A stretch of 64,000 bases of DNA from UBA4416 sp963422675. Lineage in GTDB: Bacteria > Bacteroidota > Bacteroidia > B-17B0 > Aurantibacillaceae. Shown one piece after another: positions 43,272 to 52,454 of this stretch. Each line of letters starts with the position of its first letter. Position 1 is the stretch's first letter. Position numbers and translations under genes: made by a program. Location: positions 1 to 64,000 of the forward strand of contig CAXVYS010000019.1 of assembly GCA_963422675.2 (NCBI GenBank), read 5' to 3'. The notes below the pieces were generated by a model, which was given only the letters and a program-made list of their open reading frames with translations, was not told where the DNA came from and searched no databases.

Positions 43272-44816
43272 ATGCCGATAAGAATGACAGATGATGATGA
43301 TTCTAACGAAGGTTACAGTGGTAATCAGGAAGGAAAAGGCTCATCGGGAGGTGGCTCCGGTGGAGGCGGTGGTAACATTATCATGATGATACTCCCTTTT
43401 TTGTTTCGTTATCCCAAATTAATTATCCCGGTAATTATAATTGCAGGGGCATTTTATTTTTTCAAAGGTGGTTGTAGTGGTGGTGGTACTTCACAGGAAA
43501 GCAGAGCATCCTATGGTAAAGGAGCCACACTCGATCCAAAAGTATATGACAGTGCACAAGTATATGCCGCTTTAAGTCCCGATGAGCAATTGCCCGAAAA
43601 AGTATCGTTGGAAAGATTTGCGCCAATAGCTCAGGATCAGGGACAGCAGGGTTCCTGTGTAGGGTGGGGAAGTACCTACGCCGCACGAACTATTTTAGAA
43701 TCAGTTGTTACGGGGCAAAATCCGGATAAAATAGCCTTTAGTCCTGCTTATACCTACAACCAGATAGGTTTGGAAGATTGTCAGGGAACTTACATTAATA
43801 AAGCAATGGATCTCTTAACCAATAATGGTTCTGTGCCTTATAACGATTTTCCGTATGATGAAAATTCATGTGCAAAACAACCTGACGGGTATATTAAAAA
43901 AGATGCAGCTCGTTTTAAAATGAAAGGAGCAAACCGTTTATCTATCAGTGGAGATGATTATACCATTGATGTAAATGCCATTCGAGAAAACCTGGCTCAT
44001 AATGCCCCTGTAGTGATTGGAATGAGTGTAGGGGGAACCTTTATGCAGGAAATGGAAGGAAAAGAGGTGTGGATCCCTTCTAATTCAGACTATGATCAAA
44101 ACGGGTTTGGTGGCCATTGTATGTGTATTATTGGTTACGACGATCGCTTTTTTGAAAAAGACGGGGCATTTTTAATTCAAAACTCCTGGGGACCTAAATG
44201 GGGCAGAAAAGGCCGTGCATGGGTGAGTTATAAAGATGTTGTAAACTTTGCAACCGAAGCGTATGGCATCTTCCCTATGCCTGACCAAAAAGATCAGACT
44301 AAACTGAATTGCTCATTAGCGCTGGTAGAAAAGGGAACTAAGAACTACATTCCCCTTTCTTATAAAGGAAACAATACCTATTCAACGATGGGTAAAGTAG
44401 CGATAGGAACAAAATTTAAAGTTGAAGTAACAAACAATATCGAATGTTACGTTTATATTTTTGGTAAAGAAACCGACAATGGTTCTTATGTGCTGTTTCC
44501 ATACACCCCAAAACATAGCGCCTATTGTGGCATTACAGGCACACGTGTTTTTCCGAGAGATAAGAGCATGACCCCCGATAATGTAGGTACAAAAGATTAT
44601 ATTTGCGTATTGGTATCAAAGGAAGCGCTCGACTTTAAAACCCTGAACGAAAAATTTAATGCCAATAAAGCGAAAGACTATCAGCAACGAATTAATGAAA
44701 TAATAGCCGATAAAGCTATTGCCGATGTTAAATTTAATGTAACTGATAGGATAAATTTTACTGCCGATGTTACCAATAAAACCATTGTTCCTTTAATTAT
44801 AGAAGTAAATAAATAA
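43272..44816 (+). CDS. Membrane-anchored papain-like (C1) cysteine peptidase
   Basis: Protein of 514 residues with an unusual layout. It begins with an acidic, then Gly/Ser-rich N-terminus (residues 5-35, containing GGGSGGGGG), a single transmembrane helix (about 50-65), then a C1 peptidase domain (about 105-335): Gln and the nucleophile Cys129 in QDQGQQGSCVGWGSTYAA, His282 in GGHCMCIIGYDD and Asn304 in IQNSWGPKWGRKG. A beta-rich C-terminal domain (about 345-514) of unknown function follows. All three catalytic residues are present. The catalytic part should face the periplasm. It is divergent from the glycosyltransferase gene. Confidence 0.88.
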   Translation: MPIRMTDDDDSNEGYSGNQEGKGSSGGGSGGGGGNIIMMILPFLFRYPKLIIPVIIIAGAFYFFKGGCSGGGTSQESRASYGKGATLDPKVYDSAQVYAALSPDEQLPEKVSLERFAPIAQDQGQQGSCVGWGSTYAARTILESVVTGQNPDKIAFSPAYTYNQIGLEDCQGTYINKAMDLLTNNGSVPYNDFPYDENSCAKQPDGYIKKDAARFKMKGANRLSISGDDYTIDVNAIRENLAHNAPVVIGMSVGGTFMQEMEGKEVWIPSNSDYDQNGFGGHCMCIIGYDDRFFEKDGAFLIQNSWGPKWGRKGRAWVSYKDVVNFATEAYGIFPMPDQKDQTKLNCSLALVEKGTKNYIPLSYKGNNTYSTMGKVAIGTKFKVEVTNNIECYVYIFGKETDNGSYVLFPYTPKHSAYCGITGTRVFPRDKSMTPDNVGTKDYICVLVSKEALDFKTLNEKFNANKAKDYQQRINEIIADKAIADVKFNVTDRINFTADVTNKTIVPLIIEVNK

Positions 44817-44881
44817 TATAGCATTCACACAACCTTTGTTATTTCATGTCCCGATTTTTTAATATTCACATCCGGTAATCT

Positions 44882-45643
44882 ATGTTTCATTTTATCCTCC
44901 GTACAGTTCCACGCCCCATACTTATTCAGTTAAGTTTAATATTTAGCAAAATTGCTCCTATAGTATATTATGGCAATAAATACGAAGATCCTATTAGTGG
45001 GAAAACCTATCGTAAATTTTTGCCCTATGGTTACAGTGGAAGAGCTAAGCGCGATAATGTACTTTGTCCTGGAAGCTTATCCTTAGAGCGTCATAGGTTG
45101 CTTTGGTTATATCTTAAAAATAAAACCAATTTTTTTACAGCCAAACATAAACTATTACATATAGCCCCTGAACAATGCTTTTATAAATTATTCAGGGCTA
45201 TGCCTAATTTGGATTATACAACCGGCGATTATAATTCTCCTATTGCCGATGTACATTTCGATTTGCATAAAGCCCCTTTTGATGATAATACGTTTGATGT
45301 TATTTTTTGCCATCATGTGTTGGAACATGTAGAAGATGCCGACCAGTGTATCCGCGAACTATATCGGATGATGAAACCGGGGGGCTTTGGAATTTTTCAG
45401 ATCCCCCAAGATGTAAGCCGCTACGAAACATACGAGGATAAAACGATTACAAGCGAAAAAGACAGAGAAATTCATTTCTGGCAAAAGGACCATGTGCGGT
45501 TATTTGGCCTGGATTATAAAGATAAATTAGCCGCAGCAGGATTTAAAGTAACCGTGGAAGATTATACCAAAGAAATTACCCCTGAGCTGGTAGAACGTTA
45601 CCGTTTGCCAAAAGGTGAACTGTTGTATATGTGCAGGAAATAA
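44882..45643 (+). CDS. Class I SAM-dependent methyltransferase
   Basis: Methyltransf_11-type enzyme of 253 residues. The nucleotide-binding region is LLHIAPEQCFYKLFRAM, followed by DYTTGDYNSP, DVIFCHHVLEHVEDADQCIREL and MKPGGFGIFQIPQD. The N-terminal 60 residues include an amphipathic or hydrophobic start and LPYGYSGRAKRDNVLCPGSLSLERHRL, which resembles the head of methyltransferases from surface-polysaccharide loci. The substrate is unknown. It lies 65 bases after the peptidase gene on the same strand. Confidence 0.85.
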   Translation: MFHFILRTVPRPILIQLSLIFSKIAPIVYYGNKYEDPISGKTYRKFLPYGYSGRAKRDNVLCPGSLSLERHRLLWLYLKNKTNFFTAKHKLLHIAPEQCFYKLFRAMPNLDYTTGDYNSPIADVHFDLHKAPFDDNTFDVIFCHHVLEHVEDADQCIRELYRMMKPGGFGIFQIPQDVSRYETYEDKTITSEKDREIHFWQKDHVRLFGLDYKDKLAAAGFKVTVEDYTKEITPELVERYRLPKGELLYMCRK

Positions 45644-45762
45644 TATAAATTTAGCTCTCAGAGCATCATTATAGTGTCAATATCACTATATATGAGTACT
45701 AAAAAAATAAAAAGAAATACTCTAAATGCTTATATTTAACAACTAATTTAACAAACTCTTTT

Positions 45763-47343
45763 ATGAAATTAAAAACATTAACCTGTTTATTAGCAATATC
45801 AAGTATTGCTTTAGGACAAGCAACCATGACCAATGGGCCCGGTTTAGAAAACGACCGTGACAGCAAAATGAATAGAATGTTGGGTGGGGATGACAATAGT
45901 TTTTTTGCATACCGTGTAAGAAGTAAAGGAAAAGGAACCTCTTTCTTTATTGAAAAATACGATAAAAAAACACTAAAGCCTGTGTTTTCTAAAGAAGTAA
46001 GTTTAGAAGAAGAAAACAAAACCAAAATTGAAGATGTACTTTATACAGATGGAAAAGTGTTTATATTCCGTCGCCAGTACGATAAAAAAGCGGATAAAAT
46101 GACATTGTTTTATCAAACCGTAACTTCTGCGGGCGTTGTAAACAATCAGCTTAAAGAAGTCGTATCTTATACATCCGATCATTACGAGTTTGTTAGTTTT
46201 GATATTATCGCTAACCCTGCTAAAACTAAATTTTTAATTAAAGCAAGTCATAAAGCAGATAAAAAAGATAATTATAAAACAGATTTAATTTTAATGGATG
46301 TTGTTTCGGAGAAAAAACTTTGGACAAAAAACAGTAATATTAATGGAACTGATGATTTTACAGGCTTTATTGGCTTTATGTTGGATGATGCAGATAATGT
46401 ATATTATGGCTATTCTTACGAAGCTAAGGGTTCAACTGAAAAAGAAAGAAGATATGGCTTGTCAATGGGTATTGTTGATGCTAACGCGCAAGCAGCTACA
46501 GTAGTTGAATTACCTTTTGATGATAATTACCTTGTAAGTGATATTGAATTCAGTAAAAATAACACAAACGAAATTACAATCGGTGGATTTTTAAAAGATG
46601 TGATCGAGCGTAAAGGACGTGACCTGGTTAAAATCGGGATCTTTAATTTCAAAATAGATTTAGCAACTAAAAAAGTAAAATCAAAAACAGTAAAAACGTT
46701 TGATGATCAGTTGTTAACTGCATTGGAATCTAACCCAAGAAGATCAAAATATTTTAAATATAAATTAGATTATATTATTCCTGTTGGAGATATAAGTTAC
46801 TATGTAGGGGAGCAATACCAGGAACAAATGGTTGTAGAACGTACTCAATACGGTTACAATGTTTATTGGACTTACGAATACATGGATGTAATTGTTGCCA
46901 AATTAAATGCTAAAGGCGAATTTGAATGGATCAAAAACAGTCCTTTACGTGTAAACGTTGACAGACAAAATTACAAGCATTTATTTAAACAATACATTGC
47001 TTTAGCAACCAGCAAAAACCTTTATATTTTAAATGATGATCATCCAAAAAATATTGAACGTTACGCAAAAGCTGATTTTGAAGCGAAAGATCTTAAATCA
47101 GTAAGAGGTATCCATGGTTCAAACTTCGTATGTAACACCATGTCGTTACAGGATGGAAAAGTAACGGAAAGAAAAGTATTAATGGAAAACGAAGATTATT
47201 GTTTTGCACCGGTGCAAGAACGTAACCCTCAGTTTATTCCTCCTTCGGATTGTGAAATATTTGTACAAAGTAAAAACAACGAAATTTTTATTTACACAGA
47301 AGACAAAGGACAAGACAGATTTTCGAAAATCAAATTTGACTAA
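45763..47343 (+). CDS. Secreted hypothetical protein, propeller-like
   Basis: Not recognised. It has 526 residues and a signal peptide (LKTLTCLLAISSIALGQ). The mature part repeats short beta-strand pairs separated by charged turns (for example FEKYDKKTLKP-like units, VLYTDGKVFIFRRQYD, LDDADNVYYGYSYE, LKDVIERKGRDLVKIGI, VAKLNAKGEFEWIKN), suggesting a beta-propeller. The C-terminus (FVQSKNNEIFIYTEDKGQ) has no T9SS sorting domain, so it is probably periplasmic or outer-membrane associated. It is closed by a strong terminator. Confidence 0.65.
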   Translation: MKLKTLTCLLAISSIALGQATMTNGPGLENDRDSKMNRMLGGDDNSFFAYRVRSKGKGTSFFIEKYDKKTLKPVFSKEVSLEEENKTKIEDVLYTDGKVFIFRRQYDKKADKMTLFYQTVTSAGVVNNQLKEVVSYTSDHYEFVSFDIIANPAKTKFLIKASHKADKKDNYKTDLILMDVVSEKKLWTKNSNINGTDDFTGFIGFMLDDADNVYYGYSYEAKGSTEKERRYGLSMGIVDANAQAATVVELPFDDNYLVSDIEFSKNNTNEITIGGFLKDVIERKGRDLVKIGIFNFKIDLATKKVKSKTVKTFDDQLLTALESNPRRSKYFKYKLDYIIPVGDISYYVGEQYQEQMVVERTQYGYNVYWTYEYMDVIVAKLNAKGEFEWIKNSPLRVNVDRQNYKHLFKQYIALATSKNLYILNDDHPKNIERYAKADFEAKDLKSVRGIHGSNFVCNTMSLQDGKVTERKVLMENEDYCFAPVQERNPQFIPPSDCEIFVQSKNNEIFIYTEDKGQDRFSKIKFD

Positions 47344-47364
47344 CCTGCTATAGTACTCAACATT

Positions 47365-47401
47365 AAAATCCTCTGTAGCTAATGGCTAAAGAGGATTTTT
47401 T
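47365..47401 (+). terminator. Terminator after the propeller-like gene
   Basis: Stem AAAATCCTCT (47365-47374) with AGAGGATTTT (47390-47399), an inner TAGC/GCTA pairing and a T run. Confidence 0.85.
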
Positions 47402-47426
47402 ATATTTATAAAATAGTGCCCACTTT

Positions 47427-49601
47427 ATGAAAAAAATGATTCTCCCCCTTATTTTGCTTGCAGGTAACTTGCTTGCACAACAAGATCTTAAACAAAATTT
47501 TACACCATTAAAATCGTCGGGAACGTTACCGGATATTTTTACTCAAAATATCCGTAGCATTATTAAAGATGATATTACTGCACTCAACAAGCAAAAAGAG
47601 GAAGACAAGCGTATCAAAACTAATTACCTCACTGCAGCTAATTATGAAATTGAGAAAATTGTAAAAAGTGGTAATACCCTCATTAATGATGAGGTGACAG
47701 CATATTTAAACAGTGTTGCAGGCGTTATTCTTAAAAACAATCCAACGTTAAAAAATCAATTACATATTTATACTCTCAAATCGCCGGTAGTTAATGCCTA
47801 TAGTTACGATAAAGGATATATTTTTATTGATATCGGTTTAATTTCGCAGGCAGAAACAGAAGCACAGTTGGCTTACATCCTGGCACACGAAATTTCGCAT
47901 TACGTAAAAAAGCATAATATTAATGGCTATGTAAACAATAAAAAAATAGACCGTAAAAATTACGATGGAAAAAGCAATGAAGATAAATTAATTGAAAAGT
48001 GCCAATACTCTAAAGAGCAGGAAAGCGAAGCTGATATAGAAGGCTTTAAATTATTGGAGCAAACGAATTATGATTTTAAACAGGCAGAAAAAGCCTTTGA
48101 TGTATTGCAATATGCACATCTTCCGTTTGAATTGGTTGAGTTTCAAAAAAACTATTTCAACAACCCCAGCTATAAAATACCGGAAAAGTATTTCTTGAAA
48201 GAAGTATCCTCTATCAGAAATAATTCGGGAGAAGATGATACCAAGCATACCCATCCCAATACGGCAAAGCGTAAACAGGCTATTTCTGAATTGATCTCAA
48301 AAAGAAACGCTACAGGAAGAGTAAGCTATGTTAACGGTAAAGAAAAATTTGAATACATAAGAGATCTGGCAAGAATGGAACTTTGCCGGTTATATTTAAA
48401 AAACCGCGATTATTTAAATGCCTTTTATGCAGCTTATATTCTCGAAAAAAAATATCCTCAAAATCAATACCTGGCCGAAGTAATGAGCAAATGTATGTAC
48501 GCTATTACCCTTTATGATAAAGGTGATTTACGTTACGACAGCGACTCCTATTTAGAAAACGGGATTCCAACACATACCGATATAGAAAGCTATCCTCAGC
48601 AAGTGTATCATCTCGTAAATAAAATGCCGGCTAATGAATGGACAATCCTTTCATTAAATTATGTGTATCGAAAACACAAATTATTTCCTGATAACAGAGT
48701 AATCAACGCTTGCTCAGATAGTCTGTTTAAACTAATGGCTAAAACCGATTGGGGTATTTTGGATTTTGTAAGAACGAATGTGAAGCCAGATAGCGTTGTG
48801 GTTAAAAAAGACACTATCGTTTCAAAAGAAGAAAGCTCTTCTTCAAAAACAGATTTGATTGCCAACATTCAAAAAGAAAACAGCTTTAAAAATTATGATA
48901 CCGCTTATTATAAGGAAATTTATGTTGACTTATTAATGAACGATAAAGAGTTTATTTCAAAATTCCCAAGTGCAGGTATTAAAGACGAAAGCTCAGCCGG
49001 GTTCTCAAATTATAATGCACCTAAAACCTATGTTACAAAAAAGAAACGAAAAGGTAAACACAAGTACCAGGAAGTGAAGATTGCTAAGGTATTATTACTT
49101 GAGCCCTTTTATTTGAAGATAGATGAAAAGAAATCGGAAGAAGTACGTTATGTTGATTCCGATGCCAAGCAGGAAAAATTTGTTGTAACCGTAAATGATT
49201 GTGCAAGCAGGCAAAACTTTGAAATTGTAACCCTAGATCCGAGTTTAATTACTTCAACCCAGGTAGATAAAGTAAATGATTATTCTGTGATGAATGATTG
49301 GTTCTCCGAAAAATTTGATGGCACTGCTACAGCTAAAAACCCCATTTTTAATACAAATGATATTAATAGCTTAATTAAAAAGTATGCCACTCAGTATGTA
49401 TTAAAAACCGGGATCGTTAATTATAGAAGTAAAAGAGGTCGTAAGGCTACTTATTACTATGCTTTTGTGTATGATTTGCTAAATAATGAAATGATTTATA
49501 AAAAACAGGAAGTGTATAAAGGCAGAGATACGAAAGACATGGTAAATGCGAAAGTGTACCAAATGTTATTTGAATTACAACGACTTAAAAAGGAAATATA
49601 A
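47427..49601 (+). CDS. Exported M48 family metallopeptidase
   Basis: Zinc protease of 724 residues. It has a signal peptide (KKMILPLILLAGNLLAQQ) and the M48 core at about 85-215: VNAYSYDKGYIFIDIGLIS, the zinc motif LAHEISHYVKKH (His154, Glu155, His158), and the third ligand in EQESEADIEGFKLL (probably Glu199). TPR-like helices follow (about 300-440: MELCRLYLKNRDYLNAFYAAY). The C-terminal domain (about 540-724) has a KKKRKGKHKYQEVKI basic segment and an unassigned beta-rich fold. BepA-like envelope quality control is possible but inferred. Confidence 0.9.
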   Translation: MKKMILPLILLAGNLLAQQDLKQNFTPLKSSGTLPDIFTQNIRSIIKDDITALNKQKEEDKRIKTNYLTAANYEIEKIVKSGNTLINDEVTAYLNSVAGVILKNNPTLKNQLHIYTLKSPVVNAYSYDKGYIFIDIGLISQAETEAQLAYILAHEISHYVKKHNINGYVNNKKIDRKNYDGKSNEDKLIEKCQYSKEQESEADIEGFKLLEQTNYDFKQAEKAFDVLQYAHLPFELVEFQKNYFNNPSYKIPEKYFLKEVSSIRNNSGEDDTKHTHPNTAKRKQAISELISKRNATGRVSYVNGKEKFEYIRDLARMELCRLYLKNRDYLNAFYAAYILEKKYPQNQYLAEVMSKCMYAITLYDKGDLRYDSDSYLENGIPTHTDIESYPQQVYHLVNKMPANEWTILSLNYVYRKHKLFPDNRVINACSDSLFKLMAKTDWGILDFVRTNVKPDSVVVKKDTIVSKEESSSSKTDLIANIQKENSFKNYDTAYYKEIYVDLLMNDKEFISKFPSAGIKDESSAGFSNYNAPKTYVTKKKRKGKHKYQEVKIAKVLLLEPFYLKIDEKKSEEVRYVDSDAKQEKFVVTVNDCASRQNFEIVTLDPSLITSTQVDKVNDYSVMNDWFSEKFDGTATAKNPIFNTNDINSLIKKYATQYVLKTGIVNYRSKRGRKATYYYAFVYDLLNNEMIYKKQEVYKGRDTKDMVNAKVYQMLFELQRLKKEI

Positions 49602-49646
49602 ATCACTGTTTATAAATGGACTTAATTTTTCCTTATCATTCATAAA

Positions 49647-50438
49647 ATGTATACACTCATGAAATTTGTATTTTCAATTCTTATCATTATTTGTTCAGTT
49701 ACCTGTTTTGCCCAAACCCCCGGGTATATGGGTAAAAGATTTGTCGTGGGCTATGGTATAAATGCGAGCCCGAGATTAGTTGCTTCGGGAGGAAAAGCGG
49801 GAATTAATTTATTGCACGAAGGCTTTATCGAATTTGCAATGAAAAAAAATGTGAGCGTGGGCTTTTCTGCAAAATTTTATAATACCATGTATGCAAATAC
49901 AAGAGATGTAAAGGTGTTTGACTATTCTTCTTCCAGCATTGATCAGTTAAACAATAATCCCACCGGCTTTACAAGTATTAAAGCAAGAAACTATGCCTTG
50001 TATTTTAAATTCTATAAGGAAAACTATTTGGCACCATGGGGTAAATATTTTATTCTTGGCGCAACACTCAATACTTTTGAATCAACGTACGACCCCGATA
50101 ATATGTATGTGAGCGTTAGTGCAAGAGATTATAGTACATATGATTACACCAACACTTACTATTCTGATTTTGGGTCTACAACACAGTCTTACAAGAGATT
50201 TGACATTATGATAGGAAATGGCAGAAGCAGAATTATAGGAAACAGAGTTATATTGGATTATGGATATACAATTAATTTACTTGCTTTAACTGCTACGGTG
50301 TTTGATGCTCCTGATGATAATATTGGCGATTCCAATTATTTATCCATGAGCGAATACATCGAAAAAACATCGGCGGCAAGAATAAGAGGTGTCAATAGGT
50401 TTAATGTGTTTCTAAAAGTGGGGGTATTGTTATTTTAA
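49647..50438 (+). CDS. Outer-membrane beta-barrel protein, paralogue 1
   Basis: Not assigned to a named family. It has 263 residues and a signal peptide ending near CFAQ. The mature protein starts TPGYMGKRFVVGYG, shared with the next gene, and continues with alternating aromatic strands (FIEFAMKKNVSVGFSAKFYN, NYALYFKFYKENYLAPWGKY) and ends in FNVFLKVGVLLF, a typical barrel C-terminus with a final Phe. An ATG at 49659 (MKFVFSIL) is an equally good start. It lies 45 bases after the M48 gene and one base before its paralogue. Confidence 0.7.
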   Translation: MYTLMKFVFSILIIICSVTCFAQTPGYMGKRFVVGYGINASPRLVASGGKAGINLLHEGFIEFAMKKNVSVGFSAKFYNTMYANTRDVKVFDYSSSSIDQLNNNPTGFTSIKARNYALYFKFYKENYLAPWGKYFILGATLNTFESTYDPDNMYVSVSARDYSTYDYTNTYYSDFGSTTQSYKRFDIMIGNGRSRIIGNRVILDYGYTINLLALTATVFDAPDDNIGDSNYLSMSEYIEKTSAARIRGVNRFNVFLKVGVLLF

Positions 50439-50439
50439 A

Positions 50440-51279
50440 ATGAAAACACTAAAAAAAGTATATGTATTGTTGAGCATTTTAATTGCTTTTAATGATTTCT
50501 CACAAGTTCCCGGCTACATGGGAAAACGGTTTATCGTTGGTTATGGTGCTAGTACCAGCCCTGCCATATTTGGTTCTAATGGTAATGGCAATTCCATTTT
50601 TGGACATAATGGTGGAAATGCAAATACAGAAACGTTTGCTTTAAATTTTCACCAGGAAGGATTTGTAGAATATGCCTTATCAAAAAAAATGATGATCGGT
50701 TTTTCGGCCCGTTTTTATAAAACAACTTATGATAATTCCAGGGTAACATACGGAAATATATATAATACGGATAGTTATGGATATGTTCGGACACAAACGA
50801 TAAGTGGAGATCTTAACGGATTATACTATATCAATGGCGTTAATTTTACCTTATATGGGAAGCTCTTTTTTGGGAAATACCTGGCACCCTGGGGAACTTA
50901 TATGCTATTTGGCCCAACGATCAGAAGATATAGCTGTACGTATGATCCAGTTGAAATGAATATTGCTTACAGAGCAGATAATTATCCTTATACTACCAAG
51001 CGTTTTTCAAACTTTGGTGATACTAAACAATCTTTTACACGTTTCGATATTTCATTTGGTATCGGTAAAAGCAGAATTTTATATAATAGGATTACGGTTG
51101 ATTATGGATTTAATATGCAGGTTTTTGCATTTGCATTTACCCTTTTTGATGTAATTGACGAAGGCTTAAGCGATACCAATCCCACACCAGATCAGTATAT
51201 GGCAAAAACCGCGCCCTGGAGGGTGCGCGGTGCAAACCGGTTTAATGTATTTTGTAAAGTAGGAGTACTTTTATTTTAG
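50440..51279 (+). CDS. Outer-membrane beta-barrel protein, paralogue 2
   Basis: Tandem paralogue of the preceding gene, 279 residues: VPGYMGKRFIVGYGASTSPA at the mature start, KYLAPWGTYMLFGPTI, SNFGDTKQSFTRFDISFG, KSRILYNRITVDYG and FNVFCKVGVLLF at the end all match. Relative to paralogue 1 it carries a Gly/Asn-rich insertion (GSNGNGNSIFGHNGGNANTE). The one-base gap implies co-translation. The 3' end overlaps the stop of the convergent acyltransferase gene by four bases. Confidence 0.7.
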   Translation: MKTLKKVYVLLSILIAFNDFSQVPGYMGKRFIVGYGASTSPAIFGSNGNGNSIFGHNGGNANTETFALNFHQEGFVEYALSKKMMIGFSARFYKTTYDNSRVTYGNIYNTDSYGYVRTQTISGDLNGLYYINGVNFTLYGKLFFGKYLAPWGTYMLFGPTIRRYSCTYDPVEMNIAYRADNYPYTTKRFSNFGDTKQSFTRFDISFGIGKSRILYNRITVDYGFNMQVFAFAFTLFDVIDEGLSDTNPTPDQYMAKTAPWRVRGANRFNVFCKVGVLLF

Positions 51280-52454
51280 ATCAATTTATTTGCTACAGGA
51301 AAAGCATATAATTTTAAAAAGAGAGCTTTCAAAGCATCTTTTTCACCATTAAGCTTTTCTATATGCGATTGGATGTATGCTAAAAAGTGTTCTTTTTCTT
51401 CCGAAGAGTAAGAGCTTTCAAATACATTTGTTTCATGAAGCAGATCATAGGCAATATAATTCACTGCGTATAATTTATAATGTTGATGGATCTGTTTATC
51501 AATAGCTACTGCCAATAATCTTATTTTTTCATTTTCATTTTTCGTCTGGTCTATCTCTTCAAGTTCTGTCCGAAGAGGAGTACCAAAGGCTAAATGTATT
51601 TTACCTTTAGGTTGTTTAATACCGGTAAGGATGCTGTTGAGGTCTTCTCCCGGCGATTTAACGTATTTACTGTGTAACGATGATAGATATAATTCCTGTA
51701 CTTTTAACGCATCGCATGGCTCATATTCAAAGCTAATGGTGAGTGGTACAATATTAAGCTCAGTGAAATTTTTCTTAAAATCTTTACCGCCACTCATATT
51801 CAGCATTTTTAATAAGCCTGTTTGAGTAAGGTCATTACCATCTTTTGTTCTGCCATTTCTCTGTGCAATCCACACACTTACGTTTTTATCTAAAATCGTA
51901 TGTCTTAAATAGGCACTCAGTTGCCTTGAAATATCATACAACTCCTTCACATTACCTTCACGCTTCACCATAAACATCCGGTTCATTTTTCCGAAATCCG
52001 TAATAAAACCCTGCTCCATTAAATTAGAACCGAACGTGATCTCAGAGGTAGAGAAACCTTCTTTATCCAGGATAATTTGCAAAATAGCACTGTCTAATAA
52101 GATATCACGGTGGTTCGCTACAAATAAATAAGATTTATCCCTGTCAAGCTTTTCAATACCTGAATACGACAAACCGGTTGAGGTTGTATTAACAATAGTC
52201 CAAATGGCATGGTGCATATAGCCTATTTGAAACTCAAACGGAGATTTAGTATCAAGGGCTTTTTGCACAGCATCTTCTCTGCTCATATGTGGCCACAAAT
52301 AAGCCATAGCCTGGTGGTAAGTAGGGTCAACAGCAATACGCTTCATAACCTCTTCTGTTTCGGTGTCGTAATAAGGACGCAGTAATTCAAAATTAAATTC
52401 TTTTGCAAATTCACTTACTTGGTTCGGTGCCTGTGATTTATATTGTTTCATCAT
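51276..52454 (-). CDS. PlsC-like acyltransferase
   Basis: 1-acylglycerol-3-phosphate-acyltransferase-type protein of 392 residues. The catalytic block is YLFVANHRDILLDSAIL, an H...D motif with one residue more than the canonical HX4D; FMVKREGNVKELYDISRQ, VWIAQRNGRTKDG and NIVPLTISFEYEP follow in the expected order. Related Bacteroides proteins (GlsA) O-acylate N-acylglycine, so a lipid-acylating role is likely, but the acceptor is unknown. It begins within the last four bases of the PaaK-like gene (overlap 52451-52454), forming a two-gene operon. Confidence 0.85.
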   Translation of the reverse strand: MMKQYKSQAPNQVSEFAKEFNFELLRPYYDTETEEVMKRIAVDPTYHQAMAYLWPHMSREDAVQKALDTKSPFEFQIGYMHHAIWTIVNTTSTGLSYSGIEKLDRDKSYLFVANHRDILLDSAILQIILDKEGFSTSEITFGSNLMEQGFITDFGKMNRMFMVKREGNVKELYDISRQLSAYLRHTILDKNVSVWIAQRNGRTKDGNDLTQTGLLKMLNMSGGKDFKKNFTELNIVPLTISFEYEPCDALKVQELYLSSLHSKYVKSPGEDLNSILTGIKQPKGKIHLAFGTPLRTELEEIDQTKNENEKIRLLAVAIDKQIHQHYKLYAVNYIAYDLLHETNVFESSYSSEEKEHFLAYIQSHIEKLNGEKDALKALFLKLYAFPVANKLI

